Shown here: positions 22,301 to 33,500 of the stretch, in pieces | Layout of the letters: each line of letters opens with the position of its first letter | Position numbering within the stretch: position 1 is the first letter of the stretch | Assembly (NCBI GenBank): GCA_964036275.1 | Contig: OZ038433.1 | Span: 41,573,336 to 41,637,335, forward strand | Reading direction: 5' to 3' | From: Litoditis marina | Lineage: Eukaryota; Nematoda; Chromadorea; Rhabditida; Rhabditidae | DNA: 64,000 nt | The notes under the pieces: generated by a model | The model's database searches: none | Seen by the model: the letters and a program-made list of their open reading frames with translations, nothing else | Told to the model about the DNA's origin: nothing | Translations under genes and position numbers: made by a program

Positions 22301-24556
22301 CTGAGCGGAACTATCAGACACCGTAGCAAAGTCTCATGGGAAGGTCACCTTTGAGCTGAACAATCTGGTCACCACCTGCACTGCTTATACATAGAGAGTT
22401 GGCAACTACGTGTAATGTGATCAGCTCTACGATCACGGTGAGCTTACCACTCAGATGACTTTGCTACGGTGCCTGATCACCACCCACCTCACCTAGGTTC
22501 GGATTGACTGCACTTTGTCGATACATGTAAAGTGTATCACTATGTGGTCAGATTGTGATCCTCTATCACAATGAGCTCGCCACTTCCATTAATTTGTGCC
22601 TGATCATATTTTGATAGTTGCCAGCTCGATTTACATCAGCCGGCGTAGCAATCCCCCCAAAGCTAACCAACTCTCACATATATCACGGAGGTGCCAAATG
22701 GCCAAATTGACTATCACATGAGGTCAAACGTCACAAAACGTAGCAAAAACTCTCCGTCTCTGCTTTGTGCCCTCTTTTTCATGAAACCGATATTAAATAC
22801 GGCGCAGGCTGAGGGGTGGTGACATGCATTTCGTAAACCGGGCGTTGGTGAAAACACAAGTTGCTCGCATAATTGATGGCTCATTATCTTATGGATTGAC
22901 TTCATTTTTCAAATGATATCAAGAGAACAAGTTTAAAATAGGGTATAAATTGGAATTGACCGATGAATTAAGAGTTTAAATAATATCAAAATAACGCCGA
23001 AATAACTGAGTGCTTTATTGAACACCCAAAACTGAAAATGTATCTTTCACAAAATTCTTCGCAAATCAACTCAATTCGCACTGAACATCCAACAACCCAA
23101 AATTTAGCCACTTGCATTCCTACGGAGACTGCTACAGGAAGACAAAAAATCTTGAGTCCGTTTTTCTAACGTAAATACTTATCGGGGAGGTTTGAATTGT
23201 TTGCTTCAGATTATGATTCTCTATCAGAGAGAAAATGCAAAACTTTTTTTTCTTGAAGTTAAAGTTTGCATCAGGAAAGGGCACTGGTTTGAATGTGTAG
23301 TAAGAGTTGGAGTAGAAATGACGTGAACTATATAACGCGATTCAAGAATTTAATCAGTCAAGGAATCATACTTGAAAAACCAAGTTTTCAACTTCACCTA
23401 ACTACTTTATTTACGAATATAATTTACACATGACATTAATACAGAACTAAAACTAGCTCGTCTTACTTTCAGTCTTAATTTCATAATTCGCACGCTTTCT
23501 ATTTCAGTCATTCGAATGCGAAAATCTATGTAAATTGAGCGAGGTTCCAATAAGTTTTCTATTCTCTTCCAACAAAGTACAAACCAAACTACAATAATCA
23601 TCCGAAAAAGGTCATTCAAAACGAGCCAACCCGCGTGGTAAACGTATCTAAAACATACTAGGTGCGGTTTTTTTCGGCACACGAGCACCCTCCTGTTTTA
23701 ATGCACTCTCTATGCTCACTCTCGCTTGAAATCGACATTATATCAATTCTTTGAGGTTATGAGCAGAAAGTACGCTCCATGAGAAGTTCCAGCACCCACA
23801 ATCGATACTAATGGTTTAGGATAGGAGAAAGTTGATAGAGTTCGGTGAGGTACCTCGATGAGAGGTGATATGAGCTAGCTGATCGGTTTCGGGGGGATTG
23901 CTACGCCGGCAGAGGCCGTACGCATGGAACATCCCGGTCCGGGTTGCGATGCTATCCCGAGCTCGATTCGGCTATTTCCCGGCCAATTCAGATCGGGATA
24001 GCATCCCAACCCGGCCCGGGATGTTTCATGCATACGGCTTCAGCATAGTGTGTAGTGTCACAACCTGTTTTAGTGACCAGATAGTTCCGCTCATAATTTA
24101 CCGGCGGGTGTGAAATCAACTGTGGGTGTGATCTGTAGACGAATAAACTTTGATACTTTTGTAAATATAATTGCTTTCACTTCATCATGTCCAAGTGAGA
24201 CGGCTCAGAGAGCTAGTCCCATGAAAAACAATAAATTCGGTGACAACAAATGAGATAAAGTAAAGACGTGTGTGTACGCGACATGGAGGGATTCTAGTAT
24301 TGATGACTGAATTGTGCTGGAAAGCTCTAACTAGTGGCAAATAAAACACAATCACACAATCATAATTCGTAATATACCATTGAAAAGTGCTTTTTACACT
24401 TATGATAAGTTGTTAACAAATCTCTCGCTATTGACTAGTGTTTATTTTCAGTTCTCCTTCGAATGTGTGAACAGTGGCTCAACACAGGCAACATGTGGAG
24501 TTGATGACGTTTTCATCGAATCAGTCGACTGCAAGTCCCCGTTCTACAATAAGTAG
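10370..24556 (+). CDS. Large secreted protein with coiled/charged region, Thr-rich linker and C-terminal MAM-like domain
   Basis: Exons: 10370-10412, 11898-12007, 12434-12568, 12791-12931, 13334-13476, 13865-14417, 14868-14981, 15451-15508, 15744-15808, 16037-16147, 16353-16475, 16535-16706, ~16903-17036, 17722-17835, 18001-18088, 18207-18363, 18853-18929, 19511-19593, 20920-20961, 21075-21156, 21494-21570, 22005-22178, 24452-24556. All phases join and give 2901 nt (966 aa). Residues 1-15 form a signal peptide (MRLLQLLLLVSSFA). Then comes a Gln/Arg/Glu-rich, partly coiled segment, a Thr-rich linker at about 320-350, and another charged helical stretch at about 430-670. The C-terminal ~190 residues look like a MAM domain: CTFEKGDFCDFE, WNNWMGR, FIVRFRVWEASHDVQLRVCC, then CGVDDVFIESVDC before the stop. 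MAM domains usually mediate extracellular adhesion; the partner is unknown. Least certain boundaries are the starts of exons 3, 4 and 13 and the end of exon 7. Confidence 0.8.
14475..14668. mobile_element. ~190-bp MITE with poly-G/C termini, copy 1
   Basis: Starts with a 12-G run followed by CGCAGAAAGAAAAG and ends with CTTTCCTTTCCGTCCC, so the termini are inverted repeats. The 16-bp palindrome GGTACCCCGGGGTACC is near the left end, followed by CGCGCGCGCCAAAACAGG. It lies in the intron after exon 6 of the MAM-like gene. A second copy is at 18948-19141. Confidence 0.75.
15111..15222 (+). repeat. Duplicated acceptor and exon start (truncated copy of exon 16037-16147 region)
   Basis: The 112 bp here match 15954-16065 with few changes. 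The copied segment includes the intron end, the TGTCTTCAG acceptor and the first ten codons of exon 10 (VLSQLAKLA). After the copied part the frame runs into TGA within a few codons. It lies in intron 7, upstream of the real exon, in the same orientation. Confidence 0.85.
17146..17345 (+). mobile_element. tRNA-derived SINE-like repeat, copy 1
   Basis: Contains ACGCAGTGGTTAGCGC (A-box-like) and the exact B-box GGTTCGAATCC about 35 bp later. It starts near ATATAGTCGTTGCC and ends TTTATAAATTTGGCACTCAC. Related copies are at 1664-1862 (plus) and 2896-3105 (minus), and a fragment is at 27508-27565. The acceptor stem of a functional tRNA is not formed. It lies in an intron of the MAM-like gene. Confidence 0.75.
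18948..19141. mobile_element. ~190-bp MITE with poly-G/C termini, copy 2
   Basis: Homologous along its length to 14475-14668: the same GGTACCCCGGGGTACC palindrome, GCGCGCGCCAAAACAGGC and GTATGCAAATTAGGTT. Its right end finishes in CTTTCCTTTCTG plus a C run. It lies in the intron between exons 17 and 18 of the MAM-like gene. Confidence 0.75.
19960..20580. repeat. ~32-bp minisatellite in a MAM-gene intron
   Basis: Degenerate units built from CTCGCGCTCTGTGTTAAG, AAAAAGTCTCTAGCTCTATG and TGTTAGGGAAAACT. A ~76-bp higher-order unit is duplicated at 20239-20313 and 20315-20390. The long open frames seen here on both strands come from unit lengths that avoid stops and are not coding evidence. An inverted repeat (20580-20690) follows it. 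Confidence 0.85.
22639..23910. mobile_element. 1.27-kb element with 20-bp perfect TIRs
   Basis: Left end GCCGGCGTAGCAATCCCCCC (22639-22658) is the exact reverse complement of 23891-23910. Similarity continues inward weakly. No transposase frame is visible. No clear target duplication was seen, partly because a second fold-back (23911-24041) directly abuts the right end. Lies in the last intron of the MAM-like gene. Confidence 0.6.
23911..24041. mobile_element. Short fold-back MITE, copy 1
   Basis: Arms AGGCCGTACGCATGGAACAT and its diverged complement at the right end, with inner blocks GGGATAGCATCCCAACCCGG and their complement, form a ~130-bp hairpin. A second copy is at 54213-54333. Inserted directly next to the 20-bp-TIR element. 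Confidence 0.8.
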
Positions 24557-25318
24557 TTTTGTAGTATTGTAAATTATTTGTATAAAGATAATGTATCACA
24601 ACTAGTAATAGAACTCTGTCCTATTTGTTGATAAGAATATTCTACAGCAATTGTGTTTGGATCGCTCCATCTTCTTGGGCTCATCCTTTTTTGGATACTT
24701 CGCAATAAACAGTGAGAAAGACGATGACCGCAGAAACAAAGTGTATAGTTTTCGAGAATAGTTTCGATGGAGTACTCCATCATATCAACTTGTCTAGTCT
24801 ATAAACTACCGTGAACGAGTTCGACAATCTACCAGATTGAGTTCTCGAGTACCACACAACGGCACTCTAACTTCGTCCGTTTTTTGCTTTTCCTATTAGA
24901 AGTGTACGCTTGAAACACAAAATAAATCAAGAGAGTTAAAATCCCTCAACTCTGAGGTAATAGTATCTCAACTCGTTTCAAACTGTACTATTTAAATAAT
25001 TAACCTACAGAAATAGTAGCCATCTGTAACTGGCTGTATTTGAATCACCAGCTAGTGATGTTTTTTTTTCAACTACGGTGTACTATTTATTAATTATATA
25101 TGAAATTTCGTTATTGTATGTTATTTTTTGTGTAATTAATTTACATGATTTAGATGAATAAACTTATATTATTTCATTTCGATTGTACATGTTCATTCAG
25201 TTGATAATATACTCGAAATCAAGATGTTTACGTCTGGATTAGAGAGCTACTCTTCGTATTTACTTCGTGAGTTCAAGATTATTAACATCAATTTCAAGTC
25301 AATTTTTAAACATATTTA
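24557..25318. other. Intergenic region between convergent genes
   Basis: Very A/T-rich 3' flanks of the MAM-like gene (plus) and the sulfotransferase gene (minus). No exon recognised. Confidence 0.6.
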
Positions 25319-28300
25319 TCATTGCTTCTCTTCTATCTGCCGTCGCCGTGTCTCCGACGGTTTTTCGAATCCGAATAGTTCGTAGTCCGGTTTGTACAGG
25401 TTCTCCAACATAGAATAGAGTATGGGAGACTCGAACAACTGTTTCTGGTAGTCGTCTCTTGCCGGGGAATGCACTGTCGCGTGTTTCGTTCTCTTATTAT
25501 CTGAAATACTTGAATGTATAAGATTAGTTATATTTAGATTTGAAATGTTTTTTTTTCGAGAAGAGGGAAACAGAGAAAAGACAGATATAAAAGTAAACAA
25601 GCAGAGAGAAGAAAGGGAGGGAGACAAGGTGTGAGAGAGATATATTCAACGAGACAGAAAGAGAGATCCAAAAAACATGAAATAGAGGGAAAAAAAGAGA
25701 GAGAATCCGATTACCGTCCATGCCGTTCAGAATGAAGTTCACTTTCTCTTCCGGTACTTCGTTGTCGCGTAGATATGTCACAATATCTTCTTTCATTCTT
25801 TCCTGCTCCTCTCCACTTGCTCCATACTTCACGAAGTGGTGTGATTCGAAGTTGTCCAGCATTTCGCAGAACCTTCAAAGATGCTGTTTAAGAACCAAAA
25901 CTGTGTTCCACCTACCTATAACCCTCTACAGTAATATGCTCAAACTTCCAGGTAAAAGTTTGGTTTGTTGGAGTTTTATTTTTATTTTTTGTAAAAATTA
26001 CGAAGTGCCCTCTGAATGATTATAACAACAAACTCTGTAAGTTCGAAACCGAAACCCCCCTCACCACGTTTGTGGTACGAAATGAAGTAGTTCGTAGCGG
26101 CTTTTTGAGTTCGGACGAAAATATTTCTTCATGTCCTTCTGAATAAGTCTCAGCATGGCTCGGAATTTGATCAGGAAACATTTCATGTCGCCATTGCAAT
26201 CGAAACAGAGGCTTGGACGAACTTCGCTGAAACGCAAGGATTATCATAATGGTTATTGTGTGAAAAGGCAAGGTACTATTAGGTCCTAAAAGGGGGATTT
26301 CGGGTGATCGAGTATTGCGCAGGCTCAAAAGGGCCTAAAAGGGCTGCGAATCTGATATCGACCACGCTTTTATCAAATTGGAATGCAACTGTGTCACATC
26401 TCTTTTTTCCATTTGCCGAGTATGTATGCTAGGGTGAGCAAGAAAAGTAAACTAAATTTAGTATTTGGGAAAAAGAGAAAGATAATTGGTGCATTATTCC
26501 GTAGAAAGGACAGAAGACATACTCACTTCACACATTTGTCCACAAAACCACTGAGAAAACGTTCCGTAGGGTCTCGAACAACGACTAGGGGATTGAATTC
26601 ACTAGATGTTTCATTTCTTGCCTCCTCTAGGGTACTGTACTCATTCCTCCCGCTGCACGTGCTAGAAATTAACAAACTGAGCTTAAATAAAATTTGTATG
26701 AAAAGTGGATGTAGTGAGCGAAATATACAAAGGATGGAAAAATTACAGCTAGTACCATTTTTGTCGGACATCCAACTTCAGAGATACGCCAGTTCTGATA
26801 ATTAACACTTAAAACAATTGCCACAAAAATGAGCAAATCTGCTCACGTTTCTGCGAAGAATGGTCCGGTAATTGTGCTGTTGCTCTTGAGGAAATTATCG
26901 GAATCATATAGATAACAAAATACATTTGACATAACCGTCGTCAATGACTTGGTGACAGAGCACGTACCGACATGGTACTGGAGAGCTACCTGAAACAATA
27001 TCTATATTATATATTTTATGTGACATGAACCACCAATCTGCGATAATGATACGATGGGTGCAGAGTGCACCCAACATCGAACTTATTTGGACCAATTTAT
27101 TTCGGATTTGTGACTCTCCAATGTTGGACGCCTATATTTCAGCCACGTTTCAAACAGTGTAAACTATTCGAATAAAGTCAACCCAAAAATGTAAACAAAA
27201 GTTTATCTAGAATAGAAGTCACCTCAAAGTCGCAAACCAAAATTGTTCGCCAGACTTGCGTTCGGTTAGTAGTCAAAATGCACCACACTAATTTTAATAC
27301 ATTAACTACTATTAGCCTACGAATAAAATTAAAACTATTTGACTTCATAGTATTGAAATGCGTTGAAAGGCGCTTTATATTTTTTCTAACTTTCACCAAT
27401 GACCTACCCTGTAGGTTGCAAATGCGTCAAAGAATGGCTTCACAGTACGGTCATCTACATACTCGTACACTGGAAACTTTGGGTTGGACAATTAGAAAAC
27501 ACATATATGGTGAGTGCCAAATTTATAAATTTCTGTCTTCCGCCGGAATCGAACCTGGAGTATGCCCTTTAACGGTCAAGAACATATACATCGTCGAGCT
27601 AAGGGGCGTGAAAATCGTTCTATTTCACTTAGAGTAACATACATCATTAATTTCTACGAAAGTTTATTTATAGTTATCCAACTTTTCCTTTAGACTTTTT
27701 CACCCATCATCATGAACATTTTCTTCTAAATTTGACTTGAAGAGTAATTTGACCCCAGAATACATTCATTTTCTTCTTTGAGTGAACAGAAAAATGTATA
27801 AGTTTAGTTTGGCTTCGATAACCATTTCATATTATGAATGTATTCTTGAAATCATTGCAACTCACAGTTTCTTCCCAACGACAGTCTCATTCTGCGTTTA
27901 ACCGCCTCCGAAAACGTCAGAGTGTTGATGTCCTCTGCCGGGTAGGCGGTACTCGTGCTGTCCGAGGTACCGGTAGCTGTGGACTCTGTATGGGTGGATG
28001 TAGTTTCTGTGACCTCGACAACTTGTGGTGTTTGGTAGTCTAAGCGTTGGACAGGAAGTGCAACTCTTATCGGTTGCGCGGCCTCATCAAAACTGTTTTC
28101 TGTTTGCAAAACAACCTGAAATTTGAATGTTCAGTTATTTGGTTTTGATGTTCTCTACCAGAGAAAAACACACTGAAAACTTTCCTAGAGCATTCATTCA
28201 CTATGTAGCTTACAATGTTTATCAGTTATCAGAGAATATAATGAGCAAAACAATAGAAAAGAACAGTGTTCCAACTGTGTAACACAATATTAGGCTCTTC

Positions 28301-28609
28301 ATTGTCGATAGGTCGCGGACTCCTACAGTATCCATTCGAACTTTTCGAGAACTGTTTTGTAAGTCAATCTTGTTTTGAAATGTTTTGAACACTCGAAAGC
28401 GAATGCGAACATTTGTATCCTTCCCGACCATATTCACAGACGGATGTTTTGTGGTATCACTGTAAGAGTGAGAATGAAACGAACAGACTACATACTACAT
28501 GTCTCTATTTTTCACTCACCGGGTATCTCATGTACTGTAACAATCCATATACGAGTAGAGAAACAGCAATGATAACGGCAATCCTTTTCACGGCTAGCTG
28601 CGACAACAT
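25319..28609 (-). CDS. Golgi carbohydrate sulfotransferase (Sulfotransfer_2-like, nematode type)
   Basis: Predicted to transfer sulfate from PAPS to a glycan in the Golgi. Exons on the minus strand: 28609-28520, 28115-27866, 27469-27408, 26989-26847, 26661-26527, 26226-26065, 25872-25715, 25500-25319. All phases match, giving 1182 nt (393 aa). The first exon encodes a short cytoplasmic tail and one membrane anchor (VKRIAVIIAVSLLVYGLL), fitting a type II Golgi protein. Next is a Thr/Ser-rich stem. The 5'-phosphosulfate-binding region is GTCSVTKSLTTVMSN in exon 4. The 3'-phosphate-binding motif is VVVRDPTERFLSGFVDKC in exon 5. CFDCNGDMKC and FVPQTWFCEM, with paired Cys, are typical of the worm family. 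Possible N-glycosylation sites are NST and NET. The exact glycan acceptor cannot be told from sequence. Confidence 0.88.
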
Positions 28610-29509
28610 TTTGACTTGTTTCGAGATCCAGTATCTAAACAGTCTGACCACAAGAATAAAATCACTACAGAAAAAAGTATGTATATACCAATTGAACCCA
28701 ATAAAGACCAAGAAAAAATCTAGAGCACAAAAATGGAGTGTACTTTCATTGAGCGGATCCATTTGGGCAAACAAACCAGTAAGCGTATTTTGTAAGTTCA
28801 AATAGCCGGGTAAGCTATTTGAGCTTTCATGGAAGTTCAGTCCAACTTTTGAATAGTTTTTTTCGCGCCAGAGAACATATTCTGACTTTTTGTACGATTC
28901 GATCGTGCGTCATTTTGTGTACATTCCACAAGACTATCTTAAGAGGACTTCAGATCAATATAATTAGGGGATATAATTTGGAGATACGCAGGTCCGGATC
29001 TGACACTCGAGGCATTTCTGATTACGGTCTCAGAGAGCAAAATCTCGAAAAGAAGATCTAAATTTGTGTGCCTCTCAGCGTTCGAAACATGAAATATCGG
29101 CAAAAACGAGTGCGTTGACGAGATTTCAGATCTCATTCCATGATTTCATTGTTGAAAGTGCCCTTTTGATCTTGATCGCCTGTGTAGTGCAGTTCTGGCG
29201 TTCGCGCGTACACTGTTCTCAACAATCTCAACCCCATGATGCTCTATGAATTGGAACCTTTTAACTCTAAACCCGAAGTGGGTTCGTTTTGCAGTATGTA
29301 CAGAGTAAGATAATCGAAGGTAAGGTGGCCGCAAAAAGTATGTAGAATGGTAAAAGGTATTGAAGAGTACCACTATGATGTGCGATGCGAGTTAGTTTTG
29401 AAAAATGAAAAGAGTCATTCACATTCCTTCGAGATAAAGGCGTACGGAAGCTGTATCTCAAGTTTCGATGTTTTCAATCGATCCAAATTATAGAGAAACG
29501 CTCCCTTCA

Positions 29510-29580
29510 TGCACCAGTTCATTCACAGACGGCACAGTCTCAACAGGAGATAGCCGGCTGGTGCTATGGGATTTTGCTAC
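29510..29580 (-). repeat. Inverted fragment resembling MAM-gene exon 16 (18265-18332)
   Basis: Reading minus, the fragment encodes STSRLSPVETVPSVNELV against STSRLSPVDNVPSVNELV in exon 16, with nucleotide identity of roughly 80-85% by eye over ~70 bp. No splice signals frame it as an exon. Either an exon fragment was copied here, or both derive from a repeat that became exonised in the MAM-like gene. Confidence 0.65.
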
Positions 29581-30184
29581 TCTGATATATAGTCCTCTCC
29601 TAAAGAAACACGCGGGTGAACTGTATTTATCATTTTGTACTTTGCAAAAACACATATATTTCGAAGGCGGTGTTATAAGCCCAGTCGGTTTAGTGGACAG
29701 CGTCAGCGCCTCCAAAACTTTTGGTGTATTCACTTGCCTCTTTGGCGGCGAGTCGCCGGCGACATGGCGGGGTCGACAGAGTGTCGCCGGCGGGTCGCCT
29801 TCGACACATATTTTCGAATTGATAATAAGTTAATAAGAAACGTGAACTTGTCGTTTTTAGTTAGGTGACAAGTTCATACATGAACAAAGAAGCCACAAAT
29901 CTCATCTTCTCTATTCCTGCGTCGATAAGTATATACAAAGTTTCATTTTCTGTAAAATTAAGATCAGGTATCTAATTGTGTGTCCGGGTCGGAGCCAATT
30001 CCAACCTATTGTCGATGAATCTTTCTGAAGCTTAGTTGACACGATCAATAAATTTTCAAATTGAAACTCCAACTCTAAAAAGGAAATAACTGTGCGTTTG
30101 ACATGAAACTGAAACATCAGTTTGTTCCGAAACAGGAGAAAATAATCGGTAACGGTATATCGTGGGCGTAGATACCATCTACGG

Positions 30185-30332
30185 TAGGGTTGTTAATCGA
30201 GTTGACAATTTCGAGTTTTTCGAGTTTCGAGTTTTTCGAGTTCTCGAAATTTCGAGTTTTTCGAGTTTCGAGTTTTTCGAGTTCTGAAATTTTCGAGTAA
30301 TTCGAGTTCGAGTTTTATTTTTAACAACCCTA
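30185..30332. mobile_element. Non-autonomous hAT-like MITE with TTTTCGAG core, copy 1
   Basis: Terminal inverted repeats TAGGGTTGTTAA and TTAACAACCCTA enclose tandem TTTTCGAG-type repeats. The element is flanked by an exact 8-bp duplication, ATCTACGG (30177-30184 and 30333-30340). An 8-bp duplication with TAGGGTTG-type ends is characteristic of hAT transposition. No transposase frame. Confidence 0.9.
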
Positions 30333-30576
30333 ATCTACGGTAACCCATCCATCCGTTGCGTTCGTTGAAAACTCGGGGTGCGTAAATGCTCTTGTTCGAC
30401 AGAAAACGGCTGAAAAAGAAGATATTGCGCCGTAGCAAGAGGTTGAAAAAAGGTCCCATTCGAGTATCTGTTTGTAGTTTTTTCCCGTTCGTTTCCGGTT
30501 GAATTTTGCAATTTATGGCGTGTGTCGATAGCAAACTACAACTACGATTCAATCAATCTTCAAAGATTAGTTTCAG

Positions 30577-33500
30577 AAGGAAAACACCTCATTCACTATG
30601 GGTTCAACGAAGAGAGACCTACTTCAGAGGAAGTTCCTGCAGAACTTCCACGCACTCACACTATTAACCAAAATGTACTTTGTTGATTTCATTGTATTTG
30701 GCTACGAGTTTCCACAACTCGTGGAACACGCAAATGAATGAAAATTTGCAACTTTCTTGTTTTATAGTTTTGTTGAAGCATTTCTTCTTCATTCTATTTT
30801 TTGTTTGTAGTTCGGTGCCGCAATCAAAAGCGGACAATGAGTAGTCTGCACGTCAATTGAGGGGGGGGGGGGTGTTGATAAGGGTTGTCAAGAAGGCTGT
30901 GTAAAGGAATGATAAAAATGCTGAGCGGTTTCGTGCATTTTGTTGAGCCTGCAGTGCTCTTTGCAATTGCCTCACGGGCTCACAGCCGACCAAGTCAATT
31001 GTCCTCTACCGAGACAAGATTTCGTCGTTGTTTTTTCTCGGTCGAAAATTTTGTCTAGATCAAACTACAACGTAAATTGTATCACATTGCATACACATGT
31101 GTTACTCAAATAACGCGGGCATAAAAATACCGCGTAAAATTAAAACATTGCCAACTGCTTGCAAGTCTGCAGAAAGAAATGATTTAGTTGTTCCAGAGCA
31201 GGGCAAAGTTCAAACGACCAAGATAAGAAGTACACAGCGATAAAAAAATATTCCTCGAAACGACTGTTCTTCGATGTGCCACTGACCATGCCTTTCTCTG
31301 CGTCTCCCACTTCTCAGCACTCTTTCCAAACGTTCTCTGCACTCTCTTCAATAACTGATCTCTCGTTTTCTCTACCAATGAAGCATGTCTGTTGTCTCCG
31401 CGGAGTGTGCAGTGTCTCATTCTTCTCTGCCGGCTGGCAATGTCTGCTCCCTCCCCGATACGTGTGCTCTCTAGCGATAGGCCTGGTTAGGCCTCTTTCG
31501 ATTCAATCAATAGGCCTGGTCAGGCCATTCTCATATTTTTCTGCACGGCGATATGTGGACAGAACAGCACTGCTGTAGGTGAGAATTTTTTTTGATATTC
31601 AATCCTTCAAAATAATTCTGATCCCTATAATCCTATAAAAAACTATTTAGTTTTGTAAAAAAAAGTATTTGGCATACTATCAGCGATTGGCCTCAAAAGA
31701 TAACGGGATTGAGTCGTAACCCATAAAATTAACTTCAAAAAATGGCCGAAATGGTGTAACAATCACAAGTACTGCATTGATTATTTGTTGCAAGATGATT
31801 ATTTATTATTAGGAATTATTTAGTGGTCAACTGAACTGTTGGTTTTACGAAGCACTTTTAATATTCGAAATTGTTCCGAAGTTCTTGCATTGAGCAGTGA
31901 TCTTGGAAAATGTCGGAAACGTATATTTGGTGTTAATTTGAACTTTCCAAAGAAGTTCTAGATGAACCGGTTTGGTTTTTCGAACGATGAGAAGAAGCAG
32001 GTTTTCTCAGCGGTTCTACTCGGGGCGTACCATTACACCAGATGTTCCAGAATATAGTGATTTAAGATAATATTTTCGCAATGAGTAGAGAGGGTAGTCT
32101 AAAACTGTAATTCATTTTGGTTCGTCTGTGTTAGAGTGGATTTGAATATTATTCGTGGCAGTCGGAATGCCATTCACGTGTTCTGCACATGTACGTACTT
32201 TGGTCAGAAATGCTCGACGCGGTTTCTTTGATCTGAATTCAATTTCCATATGTGAACACAGTTTGTATATAATCATGAATCTATTGTGAAGAACTAACAT
32301 GCGATTGAAGTTACAACGGAATAACGCACCAAAATTATGAACTTATCCTCAGGGATAGGGAATAAATCACTCATTAACATAACAGAGAGTTGGATTGTTC
32401 AAATTTCGCGTGTCTGTAAGATACTTCGATTAATTAGTGCATTTTCTCCCTGGCCTAAGTTGAGAACTGGGAGCAACTGCAAACACACATTTAATCACAT
32501 GCTGCATGAACTTTCATCCGATCTTCTTCGTTTACGGGAGTAGTACCTTATAGATCATAGTGGAAGCAAATAGAACGTTCACGTAAAGCGTGAACTTTCC
32601 AGTTTCACGACCACGATTCCTGGTGTGTTTACACGTTTTTCGTTAAATTTCCAGTAGGAGTAAATACTGTATTCATATAGGATATAGTTTTTTCAGTGAT
32701 GATGCTGGCTACTCGCCAAATGCCTCGTTTCACCACCAATACCCACACTATTCACAGCATCATGTACAATGTTTTGAGGTATGTCAATTGTTATTTAGAG
32801 TTGAGACAAGTTGTAGTTAACGTTAAATTCGAGTACGAGGATTATCGAAACATTTGGTCATTAACCTCTTTCAATAATTTTTTTCTCGGAGTTTTGTTTC
32901 CCCACATATTTAGAGAGTCGCGAATCAGCTGTAACAAACTATGCTTTTCGATTACTATTGCGAACGGATTATACTTATGAATGAGTATGGCCCAAACCAT
33001 ATATGCGTTTTCCGTACATATAATTCAGACACGATGAGTTTTATCTATTGATCGAATAATCTCTCTTAATATTTCACGTCTTCAGCTCCGAAACAGACAT
33101 TCTTGAAAAAGATGTATACTACAAATTTATCTTAGGAACACTTTTGTTCTTAGTTATGAACAAAAACTGAAATCTCTAAAAACTTAGAACATATTATTAC
33201 ACTTATTAACATCAATACAAACTAAATCATTTGGAAAGTGGGTAGTTTGCCTCATTTGAAAAGTGGTTGTGGGCTACCATGTAAATCAGTTGGAATGGTG
33301 AAGTATTTCTGATTGAATACTATTCTAGCCAACTCATGTCCCCTACGAGTTCTGCTATCAGGATACTTCCAACTGTGCTCCCGCTCAACCTATGGACCAT
33401 TGCCATAACTACCCTGTCAATAGTGAGTGTTTTGCTGAAGTGTCATATTGACAGTGCCGACAACTATTATTATTGCTTTCTATGTTTAATTATGTGCTCA

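Larger units (their letters stand above)
28610..30576. other. Divergent intergenic region, sulfotransferase (-) / bZIP (+)
   Basis: Holds the probable promoters of both genes, a fragment similar to part of MAM-gene exon 16 (29510-29580, inverted) and a hAT-like MITE (30185-30332). No further exon recognised. Confidence 0.5.

Noticed and set aside
26383..26805. 140-codon plus-strand frame
   Set aside because: Antisense to sulfotransferase exon 26661-26527, whose VVVRDPTERF motif fixes the minus strand as coding.
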